From NCBI RefSeq assembly GCF_005886345.1, contig NZ_PNEC01000013.1:124001-188000 (forward strand): a stretch of DNA of 64,000 nucleotides, in the 5' to 3' direction. The notes under the pieces were generated by a model. It saw only the letters and a list, made by a program, of their open reading frames with translations, was not told the origin of the DNA and did no database searches. Below are positions 57,402 to 64,000 of the stretch, in pieces. Within the stretch, counting starts at the first letter, position 1, and each line of letters opens with the position of its first letter. Position numbers and translations under genes: made by a program. Origin of the DNA: Pseudoalteromonas phenolica. Its GTDB lineage: Bacteria; Pseudomonadota; Gammaproteobacteria; Enterobacterales; Alteromonadaceae.

Positions 57402-57421
57402 AATTACTTGTTACTCTTGAG

Positions 57422-58639
57422 CTAAAAAGCCTTATCCTTATACATATCTGCCCATAAAATTGCAGACGCATGAAACTCTGGTAAAGAGTCGTCTGAGATA
57501 TTAAGGTATTGACAAGCTTTTTGAAGTTTCCACCAGCTTCCAGTCTCGTATGCTTTCACTATGTTTAAAACATAAAAGTGAAAGTTTGCTTCACCTAATA
57601 ATGCATTTTGCAATTCTTCAGGAAAAGGAAGCTTATCAACTACTTTTTCCATAGGTCGATCCAGTATTGCATCTAACAAAGAAAATAAACCAACCATAAA
57701 ACAGGAAGAACCCGAATTTGGTTTTACTTGGTTTCCAATTAACTCGCAAAAACGAGCTCGAACAATACTCATACGTGTTAATTCTGTAGGTTTACCTTTT
57801 GCTACATGCGCGGTCATGATTAAGCCTACAAACTTTTTAGTTCGCTCATACCCTAAATAGACTAACGCTTGTTTGATAGATTCTATTTTGCTTTTTATTG
57901 GAAACACACCAGAATTAATTAAGCGCAATAATTTATAAGCAAGAGCCGTATCTTGTGAAAATAGTTGGGCAATTTTAGAAATATTTAAGTTAGGTTTAAG
58001 TACTTCAGTGTAAATTAACATAACGATAGTGTAATTAAACTCTACATCACTCTCTTCAATGACTCGAGGTTTTGCGAAAAAATAACCTTGGAAGAAGTGA
58101 AACCCCATTTTTTTAGCTTCTTCATACTCTTCTTCTGTTTCAATTTTTTCTGCTAATAACTTTAAGTTTTTATTTTCTTTTAGCTCGTTGATTATAGGTC
58201 CGAGTGTATTAAGTGGACTTTGCATAACATCAAATTTGATCAACCGTACTAACTTTAAAAATGGTTTCCAAGCATCGTCATAGACAAAGTCATCTAAAGC
58301 GAGTTTATAGTTTTGGTGGAAAAGCTGGCGCACTCGTTCATAATTCTCTTTACTCGGTTCAATAGTTTCTAGCAATTCTAAAATCACATCTTTGGCAGGT
58401 AAAAATGTTGCGAGCTCTTGCTTTAGTGAATCAGGACCGATATTGATAAGCGCTTTCTTACCAGAAGTAAGGTATCTTGTACCTAAGTTAAGCTGGTTAT
58501 CTATTATTAGCTTTGCAGTTGCTTTATCTTCAGCGATATTAGGAAAACTATTACTTGAGCCATCTCTAAAAAGAAGCTCATACGCCACAACTTGCTTCTT
58601 CCTATTAAAAATAGCTTGTCTTGCAACAAAAACTTTCAA
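57422..58639 (-). CDS. EAL-HDOD (YuxH-type) signalling protein
   Basis: The 405-residue cytoplasmic protein fuses an EAL domain (about 1-200) to an HDOD domain (about 205-395). It starts FVARQAIFNRKKQVVAYELLFRDG, with ELL in place of EAL, and LALDDFVYDDAW in place of DDFGTG, so the phosphodiesterase activity is probably lost although AEKIETEEEYEEAKKMGF and FFQGYFF remain. Relatives include CdgJ of Vibrio cholerae, which affects motility. The TTG start at 58639 has AGGAG seven bases upstream; the nearby ATG is in another frame. The pseudogene follows closely. Confidence 0.9.
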   Translation of the reverse strand: MKVFVARQAIFNRKKQVVAYELLFRDGSSNSFPNIAEDKATAKLIIDNQLNLGTRYLTSGKKALINIGPDSLKQELATFLPAKDVILELLETIEPSKENYERVRQLFHQNYKLALDDFVYDDAWKPFLKLVRLIKFDVMQSPLNTLGPIINELKENKNLKLLAEKIETEEEYEEAKKMGFHFFQGYFFAKPRVIEESDVEFNYTIVMLIYTEVLKPNLNISKIAQLFSQDTALAYKLLRLINSGVFPIKSKIESIKQALVYLGYERTKKFVGLIMTAHVAKGKPTELTRMSIVRARFCELIGNQVKPNSGSSCFMVGLFSLLDAILDRPMEKVVDKLPFPEELQNALLGEANFHFYVLNIVKAYETGSWWKLQKACQYLNISDDSLPEFHASAILWADMYKDKAF

Positions 58640-58767
58640 GCATAAGCTCCTTTACTATAATCAACCTTAGCCTCGCGCCTAATATAATAGCATTAAAAGT
58701 GAGTTATAAAACCACACCAAAGCACTAAAAAATATAGTATTTACTAAAATTATAGCAAAGATAGCTT

Positions 58768-58806
58768 CAATTGGCTGATGTAAAATTAACTTACAACAGC
58801 CAATTG
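58768..58806 (-). terminator. Hairpin at the end of the glycogen operon
   Basis: CAATTGGCTG (58768-58777) and CAGCCAATTG (58797-58806) form a perfect 10-bp stem, and the 19-nt loop contains an inner pair (TGTAA 58779-58783 with TTACA 58791-58795). It begins 3 bp past the glgA stop codon. The T-run beyond it on the minus strand is poor, so termination may be partial. Confidence 0.55.
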
Positions 58807-58808
58807 GT

Positions 58809-60344
58809 TTAAACTTGATAAAGCTTTTCTAGATATTGCTGAGCGATTTGATGCCATTCAAACCTTTGCTCATACGAATTAGAAGAGATTTTTTTGTACT
58901 GTTCCGGTGAATTACATAGTAAATTAATAGCATCATCAAAAGTTTCAAGCAATGCATTTACTTGTTCTGGTAACGAATTCCCATTAAATATAAACCCTGA
59001 TTCGTTATGAACCACTGTATCTTTTAAACCACCAACACCATGAACCAAACAAGGTTGACCGGCACGCATAGACAACATTTGACTAATCCCACAGGGTTCA
59101 AATGAACTCGGCATAAGAAACAAATCACCTAACGGGTATAGTTCGTCACCGAGTAACGTATCATAACCATTAAGAAACAAGACATTTTCCCTTCGAGCCA
59201 TTACCTGCATAAATTTTGATTCTATATAAGAATCACCTGAGCCTAATATAATAATATTGCTGTTATATTCAGCTGCTTTAATCGCCAAGTCATCTAACAC
59301 AATACCGTTATTTGATTTTTGAATTAACAGCAATACTTTTTGACTTGTGATCCGACCGATACTGGTAATTAATGGTTTAGGGGGAGAATTACGCCATGAA
59401 TTTATTCTTTGATGAGCAATATAGTGTTTTGTCTCTAGCTGAAATGATTTTGACATCCACTTAAATAGGCAATTTTCAGCTTCATTTAAATACTCTTCAT
59501 AACTGCTAGATTTTTTCTGGTTATGTGAATAATCGCAGCCGTTTAAAATTCCAAATAATCGCCCTTGCTCTGCAGCTTGATGCATATCATGATCTAAACC
59601 TTCGCCTCCGAAAAACCCCTCATCTGGGCGACTAGGCTCTTGTACTTCAAGCTTATATGTCGGTGAAACAACATGAATTACATCGCACAATACTAGAGCA
59701 CTCCTCATTGGGTTATAGCAATGAGGATGACGATGATCACAGATTAAATGTCCATCATAATTCAAAGTTGGAAACCAAGCCTCTAGACTCGAATCATCAT
59801 GATTAAAGGGGCGAATACCTTGAAGCGCTAAATTGTGAACTGTGTAAACAAGTTTTAATGTTTTAAGATGAACAAATCGAGGACTAAACTTAGCTAAAAC
59901 AGCGACTCCCGCTGCATGCCAATCATGCAGGTGAATAACATCGATCCCTTTAATCAGGTGATGTTCTATAATTTCACAAACAACAGCACTGAAAAAAGCA
60001 AACTTAGTTGCATCGGTTGCAAAAGGACGATGCGCCCCATCATCACTGTATATTTTACCACCATTTTCCGAAAACAACGAATGAGAAACGACATACTGAC
60101 TTACACCACCATGTCGCTCAACCAGCCATAAACTCGCAGTTTCTAGATGTTGACGAAAAGGTACTGCTATATCTGCTACAAATTCCCTATTTAAACTTTC
60201 TTGCCCATAATCTGGAACAATTACTGAGGTATTTAAACCAAGTTCATTTAATGCGTAAGGAATGTCACGGATTACATCCGCAACGCCCCCTACTTTACAG
60301 TTTGGAAGTCGGTCATTTTCAGCCCCGACCATTAAAATATGCAT
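58809..60344 (-). CDS. glgA: Glycogen synthase GlgA
   Basis: GlgA (GT5) extends alpha-1,4-glucan from ADP-glucose. The 511-residue protein has N-terminal HILMVGAENDRLPNCKVGGVADVIRDIPYAL (the KxGG ADP-glucose motif, here KVGG), DVIHLHDWHAAGVA, and C-terminal MPSSFEPCGISQMLSMRAGQPCLVHGVGGLKDTV. The ATG at 60344 is preceded by GAAGG; upstream codons overlap the glgC end and are not needed. It follows glgC by 10 bp. Confidence 0.92.
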   Translation of the reverse strand: MHILMVGAENDRLPNCKVGGVADVIRDIPYALNELGLNTSVIVPDYGQESLNREFVADIAVPFRQHLETASLWLVERHGGVSQYVVSHSLFSENGGKIYSDDGAHRPFATDATKFAFFSAVVCEIIEHHLIKGIDVIHLHDWHAAGVAVLAKFSPRFVHLKTLKLVYTVHNLALQGIRPFNHDDSSLEAWFPTLNYDGHLICDHRHPHCYNPMRSALVLCDVIHVVSPTYKLEVQEPSRPDEGFFGGEGLDHDMHQAAEQGRLFGILNGCDYSHNQKKSSSYEEYLNEAENCLFKWMSKSFQLETKHYIAHQRINSWRNSPPKPLITSIGRITSQKVLLLIQKSNNGIVLDDLAIKAAEYNSNIIILGSGDSYIESKFMQVMARRENVLFLNGYDTLLGDELYPLGDLFLMPSSFEPCGISQMLSMRAGQPCLVHGVGGLKDTVVHNESGFIFNGNSLPEQVNALLETFDDAINLLCNSPEQYKKISSNSYEQRFEWHQIAQQYLEKLYQV

Positions 60345-60354
60345 AAAGCGCCTT

Positions 60355-61659
60355 CTAAACGACTGAGAGTTTTTTACTTTCAATATCTTTTTTCTGCTTT
60401 TCTTTATATGCAGCAAGCATATCCCTAGTCACTAAAACAATACCCTTTTTAGAGACTCTAAATCCATTGGCTTCATCTTGTTTTATGTCATAACCGATTT
60501 CTATTCCTTCAGGGACATGACAACTCCTGTCAATAATCGCATTACGGATCTTACAATTTCTTTCAATTGTAACGCCTGGTAAAATCACAGCCCCTTCAAT
60601 TGTGCAGTAAGAATGAACATGCACGTTTGAGAATAACAAGGATTTTCGTACAACTGAGCCTGATATAATGCAACCACCAGAAACAGTAGAGTCAACAGCC
60701 ATTCCACGTCTTGTGTCATCATCAAATATAAACTTGGCTGGAGGTAACTGTTCTTGATAAGTCCAAATAGGCCAACTTGGGTCGTATAAATCTAACTGTG
60801 GTTCTGGCGATACAAGCTCCATATTGGCTTCCCAAAATGAATCTATCGTACCAACATCTCTCCAGTAAGCTTGCCCTTTTTGATTAGGCTCTCTGAAAGG
60901 GAAGGCAAATACATTGTGTTCTTCAATAATTGCAGGAATGATGTCATGACCAAAATCTCGACCTGACCCTTCTCTTTGAGCATCACGACTTAATTGCTCA
61001 AACAAAAATTCAGTATTAAACACATAGTTACCCATAGAGGCTAAGCATGTACCGTCCTTTCCAGGAATTGACGAAGGCTCAGCGGGTTTTTCATCGAACC
61101 TTCTGACACGATTATTATCGTCAACAGTCATAACGCCAAATGTATTTGCTGCTTCTTCACATGGTACTTCAATACAGCATACTGTCATATCAGCACCCGT
61201 TTCTACATGTTCAGCTAATAGTGCACCATAGTCCATTCTATATACATGGTCACCTGAAAGGATCATTACGTACTTAGGCAGTTCGTGACGAATAATATCC
61301 ATATTTTGAAATACAGCGTCCGCTGTACCACAGTACCACTCGTCACCATAGCGTTGTGACGCTGGTAGAATTTCAACAGATTCGCCTAACTCTTTTTTAA
61401 AGTGACCCCACGCTCTATTTACATGACGAATTAGTGAGTGAGATTTATATTGAGTTGCAATACCGACTCTTCTGATCCCTGAATTAATGCAATTTGATAA
61501 AGGAAAATCAATGATCCTATGTTTACCACCAAAGTATACTGCTGGTTTAGCTCGCCAGTTAGTCAGCTCATGTAAACGAGAACCTCGTCCTCCAGCTAAA
61601 ATTAAAGCGTAAGTTTCTCTGGTTAAATTACTAATATAACGATTTTCATAACTAGGCAT
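60355..61659 (-). CDS. glgC: Glucose-1-phosphate adenylyltransferase GlgC
   Basis: GlgC makes ADP-glucose from glucose 1-phosphate and ATP, the committed step in glycogen synthesis. The 434-residue protein has [58 protein letters not shown] and a C-terminal left-handed beta-helix. Length matches E. coli GlgC (431). The ATG at 61659 overlaps the glgP stop codon region (8 bp) and has GGAG upstream. Confidence 0.94.
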   Translation of the reverse strand: MPSYENRYISNLTRETYALILAGGRGSRLHELTNWRAKPAVYFGGKHRIIDFPLSNCINSGIRRVGIATQYKSHSLIRHVNRAWGHFKKELGESVEILPASQRYGDEWYCGTADAVFQNMDIIRHELPKYVMILSGDHVYRMDYGALLAEHVETGADMTVCCIEVPCEEAANTFGVMTVDDNNRVRRFDEKPAEPSSIPGKDGTCLASMGNYVFNTEFLFEQLSRDAQREGSGRDFGHDIIPAIIEEHNVFAFPFREPNQKGQAYWRDVGTIDSFWEANMELVSPEPQLDLYDPSWPIWTYQEQLPPAKFIFDDDTRRGMAVDSTVSGGCIISGSVVRKSLLFSNVHVHSYCTIEGAVILPGVTIERNCKIRNAIIDRSCHVPEGIEIGYDIKQDEANGFRVSKKGIVLVTRDMLAAYKEKQKKDIESKKLSVV

Positions 61660-64000
61660 GTTGCTTCTCCAATTTTTCCTTGTCTGTAATCTTTTTAGCA
61701 TCTGACTTTAATTGCCAGATTTCATCACTATATTGTGCGATTGTTCTATCACTCGAAAATTTTCCACTGGAAGCCGTGTTTAATATGCTCATTCTTAACC
61801 ATTGTTTTTTATCTTGATATGCATTAGATACTAATGATTGTGCATCACAGTAACTATCAAAATCATAGGCTGTTAACCAAGGGTCTGATGGACACTTCAC
61901 GGCGTTTATAATGTCATCGAAAATATGGGGCTCAAATAAATTAAAATGACCACTTTCAATAAGTTTGAATACTGCTGATAAGTTTTCACTGTTATTAATA
62001 ATACTAATAGGGTCATAATTATTACGGATACTATGAATCTCTTCTGTTGTAGCACCAAATAAGAAAAAGTTATCTTTACCTACGCTTTCTAGAATTTCTA
62101 TATTTGCACCGTCTAAAGTACCTATGGTAATTGCACCATTCATCATGAACTTCATATTCCCTGTGCCAGAAGCTTCTTTACCAGCAGTAGATATTTGTTC
62201 AGATAGGTCTGTTGCTGGACAGATTGTTTCCATTGCAGTGACATTATAATTCGGCAAAAAGGCAACCCTTAAGTAGGGCTTAGCTCTGTCATCTTTATTT
62301 ATTACTTCTGCAACATTATTGATTAATTTAATAATTTGTTTAGCCATGTGATAACCCGGTGCAGCTTTACCACCAATCAACACACAACGAGGAGTCATAT
62401 TCTCAGTATTGCCTTTACAAATTTGAATGTAGAGATGGATGACATGTAAAATATTAAGCAATTGACGTTTATATTCATGAATACGTTTAACTTGAACATC
62501 GAATAGCATGTTAGTATCGAACTCGACATCACAATGCTGCTTTACTAAATCTACAAGTTGCTCTTTATTTGATTTTTTTACTGCATACCACTTGTCTTGA
62601 AATTCTTTATCATCATAAAAACGTCTTAAAGATTTTATATTGTCAAAGTTTGAAACCCACTTTGTTCCTATATAGTTTGAAATCAAGGATTTTAGATTAG
62701 GATTACAATGCGCTAGCCACCTTCGCGGTGTAACGCCGTTTGTTTTGTTATTGAATTTCTCAGGCCATAATTTATAAAAGGTATTAAACAAGCCACTTTT
62801 AAGTAGTTCAGTATGTAGTGCAGCGACGCCGTTTACCGAGAAGCTACCCACAATGGCCAAATATGCCATTCTGATCTGTGGCACGTCTCCCTCTTCAATT
62901 AAAGACAGCTCTCTTTGTTTATCGCTGTCTCCAGGCCACTTTGTTGCAACTTCACCCAAAAATCGGGCGTTGATCTCATAAATAATTTCTAATAAGCGTG
63001 GTAATAATCGCTCAAAAAGGGGCACTGACCATCTCTCTAATGCTTCTGGTAGCAGTGTATGATTAGTGTATGCCATCGTGGAGGTTGTGATTTCCCAGGC
63101 TTTATCCCATTCCATTTCATGATCATCAACAAGTAATCTCATTAATTCAGCCACGGCAATACTTGGGTGCGTATCATTTAATTGGAACACATTGAAATCT
63201 GAAAACTCTTCGAAATTTTCTCCATGCTCAGCAATCCAATTATCGATAATATCTTGTAAACTAGCACTGGTTAAAAAGTATTGTTGCCTTAGTCTTAGTT
63301 CTTTACCATTTTCACTACTATCATTTGGATAAAGTACCATTGAAATTTGCTCTGCAAGATTTTTTTGCGCTACCGCATCCGAATAACTACCTTCATTAAA
63401 TTCCCTTAGATTGAATTCATCAGTTGCTTCTGATTTCCATAGTCTCAATGTATTAACTACGTCATTTTTATAGCCTGGAATTGGCACATCATAAGGAACA
63501 GCGAGCACATCCTGTGTATTTACCCACACTCGATGATTTCGACCTGCTTTATCTGTGTACGACTCAACATGGCCGAAAAACTTTACACGCTTGGACTGCT
63601 CTGGCGCACTTAATTCCCAAGGGTGTCCTTCTCGTAACCAGTTATCTGGTTGCTCAATTTGATAGCCGTTTTGTATAGATTGATTAAACATGCCATATTC
63701 GTAACGAATACCATATCCAACTACAGGTAAAGATAAACTTGCACAGCTATCAAGAAAACAAGCTGCCAAACGTCCCAAACCACCATTACCTAGGCCTGCG
63801 TCGTGTTCAGCATTACTCACGTTTTCAAGTTCTACACTATACTGTTTAAGCGCTTTATTTACTTCTTGCTCTAGATCTAAATTGAGAATGGCGTTACCTA
63901 ATGCTCGCCCCATTAAAAATTCAAGTGAAATATAAGCCGCTTTTTTAGTTTTCTGTTTAGCCCGCTGTTCATTTGTTGTTCGGCACTTAGCGACAAGTCT
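61652..64000 (-). CDS. glgP: Glycogen phosphorylase GlgP (5' end beyond the window)
   Basis: GlgP cleaves alpha-1,4-glucan with phosphate to glucose 1-phosphate, using PLP. The reading frame stays open to the right edge at 64000; 782 codons are visible, with a few dozen missing. [18 protein letters not shown] near 63900 is the usual N-terminal region, so the ATG at 63913 is internal. Other marks are [30 protein letters not shown], and [25 protein letters not shown] (PLP-binding region). It begins the visible glgP-glgC-glgA operon, so degradation and synthesis genes are transcribed together. Confidence 0.94.
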   Translation of the reverse strand, partial: RLVAKCRTTNEQRAKQKTKKAAYISLEFLMGRALGNAILNLDLEQEVNKALKQYSVELENVSNAEHDAGLGNGGLGRLAACFLDSCASLSLPVVGYGIRYEYGMFNQSIQNGYQIEQPDNWLREGHPWELSAPEQSKRVKFFGHVESYTDKAGRNHRVWVNTQDVLAVPYDVPIPGYKNDVVNTLRLWKSEATDEFNLREFNEGSYSDAVAQKNLAEQISMVLYPNDSSENGKELRLRQQYFLTSASLQDIIDNWIAEHGENFEEFSDFNVFQLNDTHPSIAVAELMRLLVDDHEMEWDKAWEITTSTMAYTNHTLLPEALERWSVPLFERLLPRLLEIIYEINARFLGEVATKWPGDSDKQRELSLIEEGDVPQIRMAYLAIVGSFSVNGVAALHTELLKSGLFNTFYKLWPEKFNNKTNGVTPRRWLAHCNPNLKSLISNYIGTKWVSNFDNIKSLRRFYDDKEFQDKWYAVKKSNKEQLVDLVKQHCDVEFDTNMLFDVQVKRIHEYKRQLLNILHVIHLYIQICKGNTENMTPRCVLIGGKAAPGYHMAKQIIKLINNVAEVINKDDRAKPYLRVAFLPNYNVTAMETICPATDLSEQISTAGKEASGTGNMKFMMNGAITIGTLDGANIEILESVGKDNFFLFGATTEEIHSIRNNYDPISIINNSENLSAVFKLIESGHFNLFEPHIFDDIINAVKCPSDPWLTAYDFDSYCDAQSLVSNAYQDKKQWLRMSILNTASSGKFSSDRTIAQYSDEIWQLKSDAKKITDKEKLEKQHA

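Noticed and set aside
63913..63913. ATG at 63913 as the start of glgP
   Set aside because: The frame stays open to the window edge and the conserved ISLEFLMGR region spans this Met, so the true start lies outside.

Overview
The window looks like a chromosomal segment of a marine gammaproteobacterium of the order Alteromonadales (Colwelliaceae or Pseudoalteromonadaceae type). The reasons are the low G+C content, proteins close to the Shewanella/Vibrio/Alteromonas versions of their families, the E. coli-like neighbourhoods ycgL-minCDE, rnd-fadD and tsaB-yoaA, an NAD-type isocitrate dehydrogenase, a TtpC-type TonB system and a GlyGly-CTERM exoprotease. The species cannot be named from the sequence. 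No tRNA, rRNA, CRISPR array, insertion sequence or prophage is visible. Nearly every gene is intact; the clear exception is a decayed periplasmic-binding-protein gene at 56329-57401.

Region 1 (1-10000, minus strand) is devoted to outer-membrane uptake. A six-gene operon encodes a TonB energising complex: DUF3450 coiled-coil protein, TtpC, ExbB, ExbD, TonB and a TPR protein. It is followed by a separately promoted pair: a surface beta-helix lipoprotein and a TonB-dependent receptor. The lipoprotein promoter carries a good match to the PhoB box (4661-4678). The TonB operon promoter has a matching CTGTCAT half-site in the same position relative to its -10, so the two units may be co-induced by phosphate limitation.

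Region 2 (10000-22200) holds signalling and envelope genes: a dCache chemoreceptor, two orphan sensor histidine kinases (one TPR-type, one 7TMR-DISM-type), YcgN, a DUF885 lipoprotein, a Na+/phosphate symporter with a GbsR/MarR-like regulator, an MltB-type transglycosylase and YcgL.

Region 3 (22300-32520) is housekeeping: minCDE, rnd, fadD, an alpha/beta hydrolase, an alkaline phosphatase of the cold-active Vibrio type, tsaB, yoaA and a small unrecognised Lys-rich protein.

Region 4 (32640-39920) is a complete his operon, hisGDCBHAF(IE), behind a textbook attenuator: a leader peptide with five consecutive His codons and alternative RNA hairpins. Many of its genes overlap or abut.

Region 5 (39930-52000) contains an M61 peptidase with a PDZ domain, a diguanylate cyclase, ppnN, xni, a DUF3192 protein, a 562-residue orphan protein, NAD-isocitrate dehydrogenase and a large secreted M6 metalloprotease with PKD repeats and a GlyGly-CTERM tail.

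Region 6 (52120-64000) begins with ilvIH behind a second attenuator, whose leader peptide is rich in Val, Leu and Ile codons. Then come HU, an Atl-type alkyltransferase-like protein, rluF, the pseudogene, an EAL-HDOD protein and a glgP-glgC-glgA glycogen operon that runs off the right edge. The most interesting parts are the putatively Pho-regulated receptor/lipoprotein/TonB set, the ilv attenuator, the GlyGly-CTERM protease and the decayed sensor-type binding protein beside the EAL-HDOD gene.
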